64,000 nt of DNA from Shinella sp. XGS7 (GCF_020535565.1 NZ_CP084758.1:4167001-4231000); one strand, 5' to 3'. Shown: positions 8,460 to 18,720, numbered from the stretch's first letter. The notes: generated by a model from the sequence alone, not told the origin. Numbers and translations are program-made.

Positions 8460-8477
8460 CGTCGCTCTCTCCGGTTA

Positions 8478-10088
8478 TCAGGCTTCTTGACGCAGACGGA
8501 AACGTTGCAGCTTGCCGGTTTCGGTGCGCGGCAGGCTGGCGCGGAACTCTATCGCACGCGGGTACTTGTAGGGCGCGATGCTGGCCTTGACGAAGTCCTG
8601 CAGCTCCTTGATCAGGGCCGGGTCTTGCGCCACACCCGGCTTCAGCACGACGAAGGCCTTGACCACCTCGCCACGCTCCGGATCGCGGGCGCCCACCACC
8701 GCGCATTCCGCCACCTTGGGATGCAGCAGCAGGGTGCTCTCCACCTCGGGGCCGGCGATGTTGTAGCCGCCGGAGATGATCATGTCGTCGGTGCGGGCCT
8801 GGTAGACGAAGCAGCCCTGCTCGTCCAGCAGATAGGCGTCGCCGGTCAGGTTCCAGCCGCCCTGTACATAGCGGGTCTGGCGCTCGTCGGCCAGGTAGCG
8901 GCAGCCGGTGGGTCCCTTTACCGCCAGGCGGCCCACCTGGCCGGGGGGCAAGACCCGGCCCTCCTCGTCCAGGATGCAGGCCCGGTAGCCCGGCACCGGC
9001 TTGCCGGTGGCGCCGGGGCGGGCCTCGGCCTCGGTGTGGGAGATGAAGATGTGCAGCAGCTCGGTGGCGCCGATGCCGTCGATCAGCTCAATGCCTGTGG
9101 CCTCTTTCCAGAGCGCGCGGGTGGCGGCCGGCAGGGCCTCGCCGGCGCTCACGCATTTGCGCAGGCTGGACAGATCATGGCCGCCCACCTGGCCCGCCAT
9201 CGCGCGGTAGGCCGTGGGCGCGGTGAAGCAGACGGTGGCGCGGTACTGGGCAATGGCCGGCAGCAGGGCCTCGGGCGAGGCCTTCTCCAGCAGCACGGTG
9301 GAGGCGCCGATGCTCATGGGAAAGAGCACCAGACCGCCCAGACCGAAGGTGAAGGCCAGGGGCGGGCTGCCGATGAACTTGTCCTCGGGTAGCGCGCGCA
9401 GGCAGTGCACCGGCCAGCACTGGCAGATGGCCAGCACATCGCGGTGGAAATGCATGGTGCCCTTGGGCTGGCCGGTAGTGCCCGAGGTGAAGGCGATGAT
9501 GCAGCAGTCCTCGGCCGCGGTGTCCACATTGGCGAAGTCCGCCGGCTTGGCCGCCGCCCGCGCCTCCAGCGCGCCCGCGCCACCGTAGTGCAGCACCTGC
9601 TTCAGCGTGGGGCACTGGGCCTGGGCCAGCTGCAGCTCCTCGGCCAGGCGCTCGTCGCACAGGGCGTGGCTGACCTCGGCCTTCTGGATCACCTGCACCA
9701 GCTCCTTGGCCCGCAGCAGGGGCATGGTGGCCACGGCAATCGCACCCACCTTCATGATGGCGAACCAGCAGGCCGCCATCATGGGCGTGTTGGCACCGCG
9801 CAGCAGCACCCGGTTGCCGCTGACCACGCCCAGGTCTTCCACCAGCACCCGGGCGATGCGGTTGGCCTGGGCCTGCAGATCGGCATAGCTCCAGCGCAGG
9901 CCAGCCGCGCCCTCCATGCACAGGCGCTCGCCCTGCCCTTCCCGCACCCAACGGTCCAAGAGGGCGTCGGCGCAGTTCAGGCGCTCGGGAAACTGCAGAC
10001 TCGGCAGCTCGAACAGCAGCTCCGGCCACTGGTCTTTGGGAGGGAGGCGATCTCTTGCAAAGGTATCCAGGTGGGCGGTGGTGCTCAT
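8478..10088 (-). CDS. abmG: 2-aminobenzoate-CoA (anthranilate-CoA) ligase / benzoate-CoA ligase family
   Basis: A 536-aa acyl-adenylate-forming enzyme that would activate anthranilate to 2-aminobenzoyl-CoA with ATP. Motifs include the P-loop FTSGTTGQPKGTMHFHRD (~200-218), the adenylate-binding IDGIGATELLHIF, WNLTGDAYLLDEQG with the conserved Asp, the hinge region RTDDMIISGGYNI and the C-terminal catalytic Lys in RTETGKLQRFRL. FHRD and GATELLHIF are the benzoate/2-aminobenzoate-CoA ligase form rather than the acetyl-CoA synthetase form. It stands 6 bp downstream of an acyl-CoA dehydrogenase gene and upstream of the importer genes. A benzoate-CoA ligase is the alternative, but the monooxygenase/reductase in the same operon and the adjacent kynU favour anthranilate. 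Confidence 0.88.
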   Translation of the reverse strand: MSTTAHLDTFARDRLPPKDQWPELLFELPSLQFPERLNCADALLDRWVREGQGERLCMEGAAGLRWSYADLQAQANRIARVLVEDLGVVSGNRVLLRGANTPMMAACWFAIMKVGAIAVATMPLLRAKELVQVIQKAEVSHALCDERLAEELQLAQAQCPTLKQVLHYGGAGALEARAAAKPADFANVDTAAEDCCIIAFTSGTTGQPKGTMHFHRDVLAICQCWPVHCLRALPEDKFIGSPPLAFTFGLGGLVLFPMSIGASTVLLEKASPEALLPAIAQYRATVCFTAPTAYRAMAGQVGGHDLSSLRKCVSAGEALPAATRALWKEATGIELIDGIGATELLHIFISHTEAEARPGATGKPVPGYRACILDEEGRVLPPGQVGRLAVKGPTGCRYLADERQTRYVQGGWNLTGDAYLLDEQGCFVYQARTDDMIISGGYNIAGPEVESTLLLHPKVAECAVVGARDPERGEVVKAFVVLKPGVAQDPALIKELQDFVKASIAPYKYPRAIEFRASLPRTETGKLQRFRLRQEA

Positions 10089-10094
10089 AGCGCT

Positions 10095-11240
10095 TTAGCC
10101 GTTCTTCAAAAGGTCTCGACCGATGATCAACTGCTGGACTTCACTGGCGCCCTCGTAGATCCGCAGCGCGCGGATCTCCCGGTAGAGCGACTCCACCACC
10201 TCGCCGCGCCGCACGCCGCGTCCGCCGTGCAGCTGCACCGCGGCGTCGATCACGCGCTGCGCGCTCTCGGTGGCCATCAGCTTGGCCATGGCGGCCTCGC
10301 GGGTGATGGTCTGGCCCTGGTCGCGCTGCCAGGCGGCGCGATAGACCAGCAGGGCCGAGCTGTCCACGCCGCAAGCCATCTCGGCCAGCTTGGCCTGCGT
10401 CAGCGGCAGATCAGCAAGAGTCGCGCCAAACATGGCGCGCTCGCGCGATTGGCGCAGCCCTTCTTCCAGGGCGCGGCGCGCAAAGCCCAGGGCCGCGGCG
10501 GCCACCGAGGTGCGGAACACATCCAGGGTGCGCATGGCCACCTTGAAGCCCTCGCCCGGCGCGCCGATCATCTGGCTGCGCGGCACGCGGCAATTGCTGA
10601 ACTTCAGGCGCGCCAGCGGGTGCGGCGCGATCACCTCGATGCGCTCGGCAATCTCGAAGCCGGGCAGGCCGGCATCCACGATGAAGGCGCTGATGCCGCG
10701 GGCGCCGGGCGCTTCCCCCGTGCGCGCAAACAGCACATAGAAGTCCGCGATGCCCCCGTTGGAGATCCAGGTCTTCTCGCCGTTGATCACATAGTCATCA
10801 CCATCGGCCACGGCGCTGCACTGCATGGCCGCCACGTCCGACCCCGCCTCGGGCTCGGAGAGCGCAAAGGCCGCCAGGGCTTCGCCGCGCGCCACGCGCG
10901 GCAGATAGCGCTCGCGCTGAGCCGGCGTGCCCTGCAGGGAGATGGCGCCCGAGCCCAGGCCCTGCATGGCAAAGGCGAAATCGGCCAGGCCGTTGTAGCG
11001 CGCCAGCGTCTCGCGCAGCAGGCAGATGGCGCGGGTGTCTATGGCCTGACCCTCGCCGGCGGCCACCGCATGCTGCAGCCAGCCGCCCTGCCCCAGGGCC
11101 TTGACCAGGCTGCGGCATTCGGCGTCCACATCCTCGCCATGGGCGGCCTCCAGATGGGTGGCGCACCAGGCGTCGAGCGCCGCGGCCAGCTCGCGGTGCC
11201 GCGGCTCGAAGAAGGGCCAGTCCAGGTGCTTGAGATGCAT
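10095..11240 (-). CDS. Acyl-CoA dehydrogenase family protein
   Basis: A 381-aa flavin-dependent acyl-CoA dehydrogenase. It has [15 protein letters not shown] (FAD-contact region, ~residue 125), [17 protein letters not shown] and the C-terminal [20 protein letters not shown] followed by [18 protein letters not shown], with the Glu of YEGASE at the usual catalytic or near-catalytic position. It is separated by 1 bp from the enoyl-CoA hydratase gene and so belongs to the anthranilate-CoA operon. It probably oxidises an alicyclic acyl-CoA after ring hydroxylation and reduction. The exact substrate is not known. Confidence 0.88.
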   Translation of the reverse strand: MHLKHLDWPFFEPRHRELAAALDAWCATHLEAAHGEDVDAECRSLVKALGQGGWLQHAVAAGEGQAIDTRAICLLRETLARYNGLADFAFAMQGLGSGAISLQGTPAQRERYLPRVARGEALAAFALSEPEAGSDVAAMQCSAVADGDDYVINGEKTWISNGGIADFYVLFARTGEAPGARGISAFIVDAGLPGFEIAERIEVIAPHPLARLKFSNCRVPRSQMIGAPGEGFKVAMRTLDVFRTSVAAAALGFARRALEEGLRQSRERAMFGATLADLPLTQAKLAEMACGVDSSALLVYRAAWQRDQGQTITREAAMAKLMATESAQRVIDAAVQLHGGRGVRRGEVVESLYREIRALRIYEGASEVQQLIIGRDLLKNG

Positions 11241-11241
11241 C

Positions 11242-12081
11242 TCAGTCTCCCTTGAACTCGGGCCGCTGCTTGGCCACGAAGGCGTGGTAAGCGCGGTGGA
11301 AGTCCTGGGTCATCATGCAGATGGCCTGGGCCTGGGCTTCGGACTCGATGGCCTCATCCACGCCCATGGCCCATTCCTGGTGCAGCATCTTCTTGGTCAT
11401 GGCGTGGCCGAAGCTGGGGCCGCTGGCGATCTCGCCGGCCCAGCTCAGGGCGTTCTCCAGCAGCACCTCGGGCTCCAGCAGGCGGTTCAGAAAACCCCAT
11501 TGGTAGCCCTCCTCGCCGCCCAGGCTGCGGCCGCTGTAGAGCAGGTCCGAGGCCCGGCCCTGGCCCACGATGCGCGGCAGGATGGCGCAGGCACCCATAT
11601 CGCAGCCGGCCAGGCCCACGCGGGTGAAGAGAAACGCCGTCTTGCTGCGGGCCGTGCCCACGCGCAGGTCCGAGGCCATGGCCATGATGGCGCCGGCCCC
11701 GGCGCAGACGCCATCCAGCGCCGCGATGATGGGCTGGGGGCAGGCGCGCATGGCCTTGACCAGATCACCGGTCATGCGCGTGAAGGCCAGCAGATCGGGC
11801 ATGCTCATCTTGGTGAGTGGGCCGATGATCTCGTGCACATCGCCACCCGAGCAGAAATTGCCGCCCGCGCCCTGCAGCACGATGGCGCGCACCTCGTCCA
11901 CATAGCTGAGCGTGCGAAAGAGATCGCGCAGTTCGGCATAGGACTCGAAGGTCAGCGGGTTCTTGCGCTCCGGGCGGTTCAGGGTGATCAAGCCCACGGC
12001 GCCGCGCTGCTCCCAGAGGAAGTGCTGGGGCCGGTAGTCGGCCAGGCTCTGGCGGTTGCCCGCGATCAGGTGTTGGTCCAT
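11242..12081 (-). CDS. Enoyl-CoA hydratase/isomerase family protein
   Basis: A 279-aa crotonase-fold protein. Oxyanion-hole regions are seen as [15 protein letters not shown] (~70-85) and [19 protein letters not shown] (~125-145). The long N-terminal extension ([18 protein letters not shown]) and the [15 protein letters not shown] segment are like those of hydratases from benzoyl-CoA or anthranilyl-CoA operons. It lies 7 bp downstream of the marR gene in the same operon and would hydrate or hydrolyse the ring of the reduced 2-amino-oxo-cyclohexene-carboxyl-CoA. This role is inferred from context. Confidence 0.88.
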   Translation of the reverse strand: MDQHLIAGNRQSLADYRPQHFLWEQRGAVGLITLNRPERKNPLTFESYAELRDLFRTLSYVDEVRAIVLQGAGGNFCSGGDVHEIIGPLTKMSMPDLLAFTRMTGDLVKAMRACPQPIIAALDGVCAGAGAIMAMASDLRVGTARSKTAFLFTRVGLAGCDMGACAILPRIVGQGRASDLLYSGRSLGGEEGYQWGFLNRLLEPEVLLENALSWAGEIASGPSFGHAMTKKMLHQEWAMGVDEAIESEAQAQAICMMTQDFHRAYHAFVAKQRPEFKGD

Positions 12082-12088
12082 GAGGCGC

Positions 12089-12583
12089 TCATTTCCTTGT
12101 GGTTTCGGCCAGATGCGTCTTCAAGCCAGCCAGCAGCTCGTAGACCTGGCTTTTCTGTTCCTTGTCCCAGCCGGCCATCAGCTCGACGATCCAGCCCTCG
12201 TGCGTGGCGGCCATGCGCTTGAACTGGCGCCGGCCGGCCGCCGTGAGCTTGACCGTGAAGCTGCGCCTGTCGCTGGGGTGCGGCTCGCGCTGCACCAGAC
12301 CTTCGGCCTCCAGCTGGTCGGTGATGCCGGTCACATTGCCGCCGGTCACCATCAGGCGCTGCGAGAGCTCGCGCATGCTCAGGCCATCGGGGTGGCGCTC
12401 CAGCTGGGCCAGCAGGTCGAAGCGCGGCAGGGTGGTGCCGAAGTCGGCGCGCAGGCGCTGGCGGATCTGGTCCTCGATGCGCGTGGTGCAGGCCAGTAGG
12501 CGCAGCCAGAGCTTGAGGGCCTGGTGATCGCGGTCATTGACGCGCGATTCCAGATCGGGTTCGGGCAGGGCGTCGTCCAGCAT
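12089..12583 (-). CDS. MarR-family transcriptional regulator
   Basis: A 164-aa winged-helix regulator. The core [15 protein letters not shown]-like segment (here [20 protein letters not shown]), the recognition helix [19 protein letters not shown] and the wing [16 protein letters not shown] are typical of the MarR group that senses aromatic acyl-CoA esters. The ATG at 12583 has GAGG 6 bp upstream and lies 8 bp after the SDR stop; the long open frame upstream is only a shadow of the SDR gene. It sits inside the operon it probably controls, which suggests autoregulation. The likely target is the promoter region at 15729-15785. The ligand is probably 2-aminobenzoyl-CoA or anthranilate. Confidence 0.9.
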   Translation of the reverse strand: MLDDALPEPDLESRVNDRDHQALKLWLRLLACTTRIEDQIRQRLRADFGTTLPRFDLLAQLERHPDGLSMRELSQRLMVTGGNVTGITDQLEAEGLVQREPHPSDRRSFTVKLTAAGRRQFKRMAATHEGWIVELMAGWDKEQKSQVYELLAGLKTHLAETTRK

Positions 12584-12591
12584 GTCGGGCC

Positions 12592-13341
12592 TCACATCAC
12601 CTCGCCACCGGCCACGGCAATCGCCTGGCCGGTGATGCTGGCACTGCCCTCCCCCACCAGCCAGGCCACGGTGGCGGCCACTTCCTCGGGCTGGATCAGG
12701 CGGCCCTGGGGATTGGCCGCGGCCAGCTCGGCGCGGGCGGCCTCGGCCGTGCGGCCGGTCTTGGCCATGATGGTCTGCACCGCCTGGGCCACGATCTCGG
12801 TCTCGGTGTAGCCGGGGCAGACGGCATTGACCGTGACGCCCTTCTTCACCGTCTCCAGCGCCAGGGCGCGGGTCAGGCCCAGCACGCCATGCTTGGCCGC
12901 GCAGTAGGCCGCCACATAGGCATAGCCCTTGAGCGCGGCGGTGCTGGCCACATTGACGATGCGGCCGAAGCCGCGCTCGCTCATGCCCGGCAGCACCGCG
13001 CGGCTGCACAGAAAGGTGCCGGTGAGGTTCACGTTCAGGAGGCGCTGCCAGCTTTCCAGCGAGGTCTTGGCCACAGGCGCGGTCTCCACCTGGCCGGCGT
13101 TGTTGACCAGGATGTCCACGGGCCCCGCAGCTGCGAAGGCCGCAGCCACGCTGGCCTCATCGCCCACATCGCAGGCCTGGAGGCCCACCTCGGGGCCAAG
13201 CGCCTGCTGCTGCGCCCGCAGGCGCTCCAGGCTGCGGCCCATCAGCGTGACGCGCAGGCCCTGGTCCAGCAGCTGGCGCGCCACGGCCGCGCCGATGCCG
13301 CTGCCGCCGCCGGTGATCACCGCATGTCGCTGCGCGCTCAT
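12592..13341 (-). CDS. SDR-family oxidoreductase (3-hydroxyacyl-CoA dehydrogenase-like)
   Basis: A 249-aa classical short-chain dehydrogenase. The nucleotide-binding TGGGSGIG is at residues ~10-17, NNAG at ~85 and the catalytic Tyr-x3-Lys in [12 protein letters not shown]. The sequence [17 protein letters not shown] is like FabG/PhaB-type enzymes and 3-hydroxyacyl-CoA dehydrogenases. Its ATG overlaps the stop of the monooxygenase/reductase gene (13338-13341), so the two products are coupled. It is proposed to oxidise a hydroxyacyl-CoA intermediate of the alicyclic ring during beta-oxidation. Confidence 0.88.
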   Translation of the reverse strand: MSAQRHAVITGGGSGIGAAVARQLLDQGLRVTLMGRSLERLRAQQQALGPEVGLQACDVGDEASVAAAFAAAGPVDILVNNAGQVETAPVAKTSLESWQRLLNVNLTGTFLCSRAVLPGMSERGFGRIVNVASTAALKGYAYVAAYCAAKHGVLGLTRALALETVKKGVTVNAVCPGYTETEIVAQAVQTIMAKTGRTAEAARAELAAANPQGRLIQPEEVAATVAWLVGEGSASITGQAIAVAGGEVM

Positions 13342-15692
13342 ACGCCCAGGGCCTTGTTGGCGGCTTCCGCCGCGGCCGCACCGCCGCCCTGGGCGCGCTG
13401 GCGCTCGAATTCACGCTCCAGCTGGGTCTTGCCCGAGAGGTATTGCTGCGGCCAGTCCAGACCCGGGCCGCCCAGGTAGCCGATCTTCGCGGCCTCGCTC
13501 AGGGTCCAGGCCGGGTTGGCCAGATGCGGGCGCGCCACGGCGCAGAGGTCGGCGCGGCCGGCCGCGATGATGCTGTTCACATGATCGGCCTCGGAGATGG
13601 CGCCCACGGCCATGGTGGCGATGCCCACCTTGTTGCGCACGGCTTCCGAGAAAGGCGTCTGCCACATGCGGCCATAGACCGGCTTCTCGGCCTTGCTGAC
13701 CTGGCCCGAGGACACATCGATCAGGTCGGCGCCCGCGGCCTTGAAGGCGGCGGCGATCTGCACCGCATCCTCCGGCGTGGTGCCGCCCTCCACCCAGTCA
13801 TGGGCCGAGATGCGCACCGACATGGGCCGCGCCTGCGGCCAGACCTCGCGCATGGCGGCAAACACCTCCAGCGGGTAGCGCAGGCGGTTATCCAGCGTGC
13901 CGCCGTACTCATCCTCGCGCCGGTTGGTGAGCGGCGAGATGAAGCTGGAGAGCAGATAGCCATGCGCGCAGTGCAGTTCCAGCCAGTCAAAGCCGGCGGC
14001 GGCGGCACGCCGGGTCGCGGCCACGAAATCGGCCTTGACGCGGTCCATGTCCTCGCGCGTCATGGCCCGCGACGTCTGGCTCACGCCCGGCAGGTACTGC
14101 TGGGGCGAGGCCGAGATCAGCGGCCAGTTGCCATGCTCCAGCGGCTGGTCTATGCCCTCCCAGGCCACGCGGGTGGAACCCTTGGCACCGGCATGGCCCA
14201 GCTGCAGGGCGATCTTGGCCGTGCTGTGCGCATGCACATGGTCCACGATGCGCTGCCAGGCGGCGGTCTGGGCCTCGTTCCACAGACCCGGGCAGCCGGG
14301 GGTGATGCGCGCCTCGGGCGAGGTGCAGGTCATCTCGGCAAACACCAGGCCGGCGCCGCCGGCGGCGCGCGCGCCCAGATGCATCAGGTGGTAGTCACCG
14401 GGCAGGCCGTCCTGGCAGCTGTACTGCGCCATGGGCGAGACCACCACGCGGTTCTTGAGCCGCAGGCCACGCAGGCTGAAGGGGGTGAACATGGGCGGCA
14501 CGGCCTGCTGGCCATCCAGGCCGCTGCGCTCGGCCAGCCAGCGCTCATAGTCTTCCACATAGCGCTTGTCGCGCAGGCGCAGGTTCTCGTGCGAGATGCG
14601 CTGGGAGCGCGTCAGCAGGGAATAGGCGAACTGCTCGGGTGCCAGGCGGGCATGGCGCTCCACGTTCTCGAACCACTCGGTGCTGTTGCGCGCGGCGTTC
14701 TGGATGCGCAGCACCTCGATGCTGCGACTGGCCTGGTAGGCGGCGAGCGCCTGGTCCAGATCACCCGCCGCGGCCTGGATATCGCGGGCCAGGGCAATGG
14801 CGTCTTCCAGCGCCAGCTTGGTGCCGGAGCCGATGGAGAAATGCGCGGTGTGGGCCGCGTCACCCATCAGCACCACGGGCACGCCGTCCTCGGCGCGGCG
14901 ATGCACCCAGGTCTTGCAGACCACGCGCGGGAAGCGGATCCACTGGGCCGAACCGCGCAGATGCGAGGCATTGGAGATGAGCTTGTGCCCGTCCAGCACC
15001 TCGGCAAAGAGGCGCTCGCAAAACGCAATGCCCTCCTCCTTGCTCATCTGCTCCAGGCCTGCGGCCTGCCAGACGGGCTCGGGCGCTTCCACGATGAAGG
15101 TGGAATGCGTGGCATCGAAGCGGTAGGCATGGGCCTGGAACCAGCCCCAGGGCGTTTTCTGGAAGTCGAAGGTGAAGGCGTCGAAGAGCTTGCTCGTGCC
15201 CAGCCAGACAAAGCGGCAGCGGCGCAGATCGATATCGGGCTGGTAGGTGTCAGCGTACTTCTGGCGCACGCGGCTGTTCAGGCCGTCGGCCGCGATGATG
15301 AGGTCGGCGTCCTGCACCGCGCCGTCGTCCGGGATGTCGGCCTCGTAGCGCAGCTCCACGCCCAGGGCCTCGCAGCGGGTCTGCAGGATGTTGAGCAGCT
15401 TCTTGCGGCCGATGCCGCAAAAGCCGTGGCCGCCCGAAACCATGCGCCGGCCCTCGATGTGCACGGCGATATCGTCCCAGTGGTTGAAGGCTTGAAGGAT
15501 CTGGTCCGCCGTCTCGGGGTCGGCCTCGCGCAGCGCGGCCAGGGTCTGGTCGGAGAAGACCACGCCCCAGCCGAAGGTGTCGCCTGCGCGGTTGCGCTCC
15601 AGCACGGTCACCCGGTGGGCCGGGTTCTGCTTCTTCATCAGCAGCGCGAAATACAGGCCGGCGGGACCGCCGCCGATACAGGTGATGCGCAT
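13338..15692 (-). CDS. abmA: 2-aminobenzoyl-CoA monooxygenase/reductase (salicylyl-CoA 5-hydroxylase/oxidoreductase fusion)
   Basis: A 784-aa two-domain flavoenzyme. Residues 1-~385 are a PHBH-type FAD monooxygenase: the N-terminal [19 protein letters not shown] Rossmann motif, and [20 protein letters not shown] for the second FAD site. Residues ~398-784 are an Old Yellow Enzyme-type FMN reductase: [28 protein letters not shown], and [20 protein letters not shown]. This fusion is the hallmark of 2-aminobenzoyl-CoA monooxygenase/reductase, which hydroxylates then reduces the ring to an alicyclic ketone, and of salicylyl-CoA 5-hydroxylase fusions. The nearby anthranilate-CoA ligase and kynureninase favour the former. 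It is the first gene of the operon and starts at 15692, ~30 bp from a good promoter. Confidence 0.93.
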   Translation of the reverse strand: MRITCIGGGPAGLYFALLMKKQNPAHRVTVLERNRAGDTFGWGVVFSDQTLAALREADPETADQILQAFNHWDDIAVHIEGRRMVSGGHGFCGIGRKKLLNILQTRCEALGVELRYEADIPDDGAVQDADLIIAADGLNSRVRQKYADTYQPDIDLRRCRFVWLGTSKLFDAFTFDFQKTPWGWFQAHAYRFDATHSTFIVEAPEPVWQAAGLEQMSKEEGIAFCERLFAEVLDGHKLISNASHLRGSAQWIRFPRVVCKTWVHRRAEDGVPVVLMGDAAHTAHFSIGSGTKLALEDAIALARDIQAAAGDLDQALAAYQASRSIEVLRIQNAARNSTEWFENVERHARLAPEQFAYSLLTRSQRISHENLRLRDKRYVEDYERWLAERSGLDGQQAVPPMFTPFSLRGLRLKNRVVVSPMAQYSCQDGLPGDYHLMHLGARAAGGAGLVFAEMTCTSPEARITPGCPGLWNEAQTAAWQRIVDHVHAHSTAKIALQLGHAGAKGSTRVAWEGIDQPLEHGNWPLISASPQQYLPGVSQTSRAMTREDMDRVKADFVAATRRAAAAGFDWLELHCAHGYLLSSFISPLTNRREDEYGGTLDNRLRYPLEVFAAMREVWPQARPMSVRISAHDWVEGGTTPEDAVQIAAAFKAAGADLIDVSSGQVSKAEKPVYGRMWQTPFSEAVRNKVGIATMAVGAISEADHVNSIIAAGRADLCAVARPHLANPAWTLSEAAKIGYLGGPGLDWPQQYLSGKTQLEREFERQRAQGGGAAAAEAANKALGV

Positions 15693-15728
15693 GATGGGCG
15701 TCGCCTTGCTTGATCCGGGATGCAGGCA

Positions 15729-15757
15729 ACTTTAGGCATCGATAGTTTAGGCGTCAA
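15729..15757 (-). promoter_or_regulatory. Sigma-70 type promoter of the anthranilate-CoA operon
   Basis: On the minus strand TTGACG (15752-15757) and TAAAGT (15729-15734) are separated by exactly 17 bp, close to the -35/-10 consensus. The expected start of transcription is near 15722, giving a ~30-nt leader before the ATG at 15692. Confidence 0.65.
15731..15752. promoter_or_regulatory. Candidate operator: TTTAGGC direct repeat around ATCGAT
   Basis: TTTAGGC occurs at 15731-15737 and again at 15746-15752, a 15-bp period, with the palindrome ATCGAT between the copies. The block lies exactly between and over the -10 and -35 of the operon promoter, where a repressor such as the operon's MarR protein would act. 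Binding is inferred from position only. Confidence 0.35.
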
Positions 15758-15764
15758 GCAATTT

Positions 15765-15785
15765 TCCCAGACCTCGAACCTGGGA
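15765..15785. repeat. Inverted repeat TCCCAG-N9-CTGGGA in the divergent region
   Basis: Perfect 6-bp arms (15765-15770 and 15780-15785) flank a 9-bp spacer just upstream of the minus-strand -35 box and ~155 bp upstream of kynB. It may be a regulator site shared by the two divergent operons. No promoter for kynBUA was clear in 15786-15939; TTGTTG at 15848 is a weak -35 candidate without a good -10. Confidence 0.3.
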
Positions 15786-15939
15786 CTTACCCCCGTGGCC
15801 ATGCGCTGTGCAGGGCCTTGCGCGACCTTTGTGTAAATCCTCGCGCCTTGTTGGAATTAACCGACACCACGCTTTTTCAAGCCTTGTTAAGGTGCGCGCC
15901 GCCTGGGCAAAAGCGCTGGGCACAAGGAGTAGCAGCACG

Positions 15940-16563
15940 ATGAAACGCCTCTGGGATATCTCGCCCCTGGTGGCTCCCGACGCGCCGATCTTTCCCGGCG
16001 ACGAGCCCTATGCCCTGCGCTGGACCGCCAGGCTCTCACCGGGCTGTCCGGTCAATCTCTCGGCCCTGACGATGTCGCCCCATGTGGGCGCCCATGCCGA
16101 TGCCCCCCTGCATTACGCCGATGGCGTGGCCAGCGCCGCCGAGGTGGATCTGCACGCCTACCTCGGCCCCTGCCGCGTGATCCATGCCATCGGCTGCGGC
16201 GCGCTGATCCGCATCGAACACCTGGCCCATGCGGCGGCCGATCTGCCCGAGCGCGTGCTGGTGCGCTGCATGCAGCGCGCCGACACGGTCTGGAACCCCG
16301 ACTTCACGGCCTACGCCCCCGAGACCGTGGCCTGGCTGGCCGAGCGTGGCGTGCGCTTGATCGGCCTGGACACGCCCTCGGTGGATCCGGCCAGCAGCAA
16401 GACCTTGGACAGCCACCAGCAGCTGCTGCGCCTGAACCTGCGCGTGCTGGAGAACCTGGTGCTGGACGATGTGCCCGAGGGCGATTACGAGCTGATCGCC
16501 CTGCCCCTGAAACTGGCCGGTGCCTGCGCCTCCCCGGTGCGCGCCGTGCTGCGTTCCCTTTGA
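15940..16563 (+). CDS. kynB: Arylformamidase (kynurenine formamidase)
   Basis: Hydrolyses N-formyl-L-kynurenine to kynurenine and formate. The 207-aa product has the metal-binding signature HVGAHADAPLHY (residues ~47-58), the N-terminal KRLWDISPLVAPDAPIFPGD and a second conserved stretch RLIGLDTPSVDPASSKTLDSH, all standard for bacterial KynB of the cyclase-like fold. The ATG at 15940 follows AAGGAG with a 10-bp spacer; the open frame upstream is not coding by these criteria. First gene of kynBUA, divergent from the anthranilate-CoA operon. Confidence 0.95.
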   Translation: MKRLWDISPLVAPDAPIFPGDEPYALRWTARLSPGCPVNLSALTMSPHVGAHADAPLHYADGVASAAEVDLHAYLGPCRVIHAIGCGALIRIEHLAHAAADLPERVLVRCMQRADTVWNPDFTAYAPETVAWLAERGVRLIGLDTPSVDPASSKTLDSHQQLLRLNLRVLENLVLDDVPEGDYELIALPLKLAGACASPVRAVLRSL

Positions 16564-16573
16564 TGGAGTGAGC

Positions 16574-17872
16574 ATGAAGACGAGAGACGACGCCCTGGCC
16601 CGCGACGCGGCCGACCCGCTGCGCGGCCTCAAGGCCCAGTTCGATCTGCCGCCTGGCACGATCTATCTGGACGGCAATTCCCTGGGCGTGCTGCCCAAGA
16701 CCACGGCCGCCCGCGTGCAGGAAGTGATCACAAAGGAATGGGGCCGCGACCTGATCAAGGCCTGGAACACGGCCGACTGGATGCACCTGCCCGAGCGCGT
16801 GGGCGACAAGATCGCGCGCCTGGTGGGCGCGGCCCCGGGTGAGCTGGTGGTGGCCGATTCCACCTCGCTCAATCTCTACAAGGTGCTGGCCGCCGCACTC
16901 GAGATCGTCAAGACCGACGCCCCGCAGCGCCGCCTGATCGTGTCCGAGCGCAGCAACTTCCCCACCGATCTCTACATCGCCGAGAGCCTGTGCCGCCAGC
17001 ACGGCTTCACGCTCAAGCTGGTGGACGGCGTGGACGAGATCCCCGCCGCGCTCAATGCCGAGCTGGCCGTGCTGATGCTCACCGAGGTGAACTACCGCAC
17101 GGGCTACAAGCACGATATGAAGGCGCTGACCGCCGCGGCGCATGCCGCGGGCGCGCTCACCGTCTGGGACCTGGCGCACTCGGCGGGCGCCGTGCCGGTG
17201 GACCTCAAGGGCGCCAATGCCGACTTCGCCATCGGCTGCGGCTACAAATACCTCAACGGCGGCCCAGGCGCACCGGCCTTCGTCTGGGTGCATCCGCGCC
17301 ATGCCGACCGTTTCTGGCAGCCGCTCTCGGGCTGGATGGGCCATGCCGCGCCCTTCCTGTTCACGCCGGACTACCGGCCCGCGCCGGGCGTGCGCCGCTA
17401 TGTCTGCGGCACGCCCTCGGTGATCGCCACCTCGGCCCTGGAATGCGGCGTGGACACCGTGCTGGCCGCCGAGCCCCTGGGCGGCATGGCCGCGCTGCGC
17501 GAGAAGTCCCTGGCCCTGACCGAGGCCTTTGCTGCCCTGGCCGAGGCGCGTTGCGCGGAGCTGGGTGTCTACGTGGCCTCGCCGCGCGAACCGGCGCAAC
17601 GCGGCAGCCAGGTCTGCCTGGCGCTCAAGGCCCCGCTGCAGGAAGCCGGCTATGCCGTGGTGCAGGCCCTGATCGCGCGCGGCGTGATCGGCGACTACCG
17701 CGCTGGCGATCCGGCCAACCTGGACGCCATGCCCCATATCCTGCGTTTCGGCTTCACCCCGCTGTACATCGGCTTCACCGAGGTCTGGGACGCCATGGAG
17801 CATCTGCACCAGGTGCTGGCCAGCGGCGAGTGGCGTGAAGCCCGTTTCAACCAGAAGGCGGCCGTGACATGA
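16574..17872 (+). CDS. kynU: Kynureninase
   Basis: PLP enzyme that cleaves kynurenine to anthranilate and alanine. The 432-aa protein shows [14 protein letters not shown] at the N-terminus, [26 protein letters not shown] with the PLP-pairing Asp, and the Schiff-base Lys at about residue 225 in [12 protein letters not shown]. Length matches bacterial kynureninases. The start at 16574 has GGAG 7 bp upstream and follows kynB after 10 bp; its stop overlaps kynA (ATGA). Its product anthranilate is the substrate expected for the ligase of the divergent operon. Confidence 0.96.
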   Translation: MKTRDDALARDAADPLRGLKAQFDLPPGTIYLDGNSLGVLPKTTAARVQEVITKEWGRDLIKAWNTADWMHLPERVGDKIARLVGAAPGELVVADSTSLNLYKVLAAALEIVKTDAPQRRLIVSERSNFPTDLYIAESLCRQHGFTLKLVDGVDEIPAALNAELAVLMLTEVNYRTGYKHDMKALTAAAHAAGALTVWDLAHSAGAVPVDLKGANADFAIGCGYKYLNGGPGAPAFVWVHPRHADRFWQPLSGWMGHAAPFLFTPDYRPAPGVRRYVCGTPSVIATSALECGVDTVLAAEPLGGMAALREKSLALTEAFAALAEARCAELGVYVASPREPAQRGSQVCLALKAPLQEAGYAVVQALIARGVIGDYRAGDPANLDAMPHILRFGFTPLYIGFTEVWDAMEHLHQVLASGEWREARFNQKAAVT

Positions 17873-18720
17873 CTTGCCCCATCCACCACACCGAAAACAT
17901 CGTTCGCGAGGAGAAGGCACAGCTCGACTTCTCCAAGGACATGAGCTATGGCGACTATCTGCACCTGGACCAGGTGCTCAGCGCCCAGCATCCGCTCTCG
18001 CCCGAGCACAACGAGATGCTCTTCATCGTGCAGCACCAGACCTCGGAGCTGTGGATGAAGCTGATGCTGCACGAGCTGCAGGCCGCCGTGGCCAAGGTCG
18101 CGGCCGACGAGCTGCCCGAGGCCTTCAAGATGCTGGCCCGGGTCTCGCGCATCATGGAGCAGCTGGTGCACGCCTGGGACGTGCTGGCCACCATGACCCC
18201 GCCCGAGTACAGCGCGCTGCGGCCCTATCTGGCCAATAGCAGCGGCTTCCAGAGCGCGCAGTACCGCCGCATCGAGTTCATGCTGGGCAACAAGAACCCG
18301 GCCATGCTCAAGCCCCATGCCCACCGGCCCGATCTGCTGGCCCCGGTGCAGGCGGCCTTCGAGGCGCCTTCGCTCTACGACGAGGTACTGCGCCTGATGG
18401 CGCGGCGCGGCATCGCCGTGCCCGCCAGCCACACCCAGCGCGACTGGACCCAGGCCTATGCCGCCGACGAGGGCGTCAAGCAGGCCTGGCTGCAGGTCTA
18501 CCGCGCGCCGCGCGAGTACTGGGACCTCTACCAGATGGGCGAGGAGCTGGTGGACCTGGAAGACGCCTTCCGGCTCTGGCGCTTCCGCCATGTCACCACG
18601 GTGGAGCGCGTGATCGGCTTCAAGCGCGGCACCGGCGGCACCGGCGGTGTCAGCTATCTGCGCAAGATGCTGGACGTGGTGCTCTTCCCCGAGCTCTGGG
18701 CCCTGCGCACCGAGCTTTGA
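17869..18720 (+). CDS. kynA: Tryptophan 2,3-dioxygenase
   Basis: Haem enzyme opening the indole ring of L-tryptophan to N-formylkynurenine. The 283-aa protein has [38 protein letters not shown] with the substrate-acid-base His, [16 protein letters not shown] and the C-terminal [21 protein letters not shown], which holds the proximal haem His and the mobile glycine loop. Length fits the bacterial family. It overlaps kynU by 4 bp. Notably kynA is last in the operon although it catalyses the first step. Confidence 0.97.
   Translation: MTCPIHHTENIVREEKAQLDFSKDMSYGDYLHLDQVLSAQHPLSPEHNEMLFIVQHQTSELWMKLMLHELQAAVAKVAADELPEAFKMLARVSRIMEQLVHAWDVLATMTPPEYSALRPYLANSSGFQSAQYRRIEFMLGNKNPAMLKPHAHRPDLLAPVQAAFEAPSLYDEVLRLMARRGIAVPASHTQRDWTQAYAADEGVKQAWLQVYRAPREYWDLYQMGEELVDLEDAFRLWRFRHVTTVERVIGFKRGTGGTGGVSYLRKMLDVVLFPELWALRTEL

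Noticed and set aside
7146-9392. 748-codon plus-strand frame across the binding protein and CoA ligase genes
   Set aside because: It spans two well-supported minus-strand genes and their spacer, so it cannot be a real gene in this position.
13443-15713. Very long open frame (756 codons) on the plus strand opposite the monooxygenase/reductase gene
   Set aside because: It is a shadow of the GC-rich reading frame on the other strand. Its translation is low in motif content and rich in Gly, His, Gln and Leu, as expected of antisense frames, and the minus-strand protein has full family motifs.
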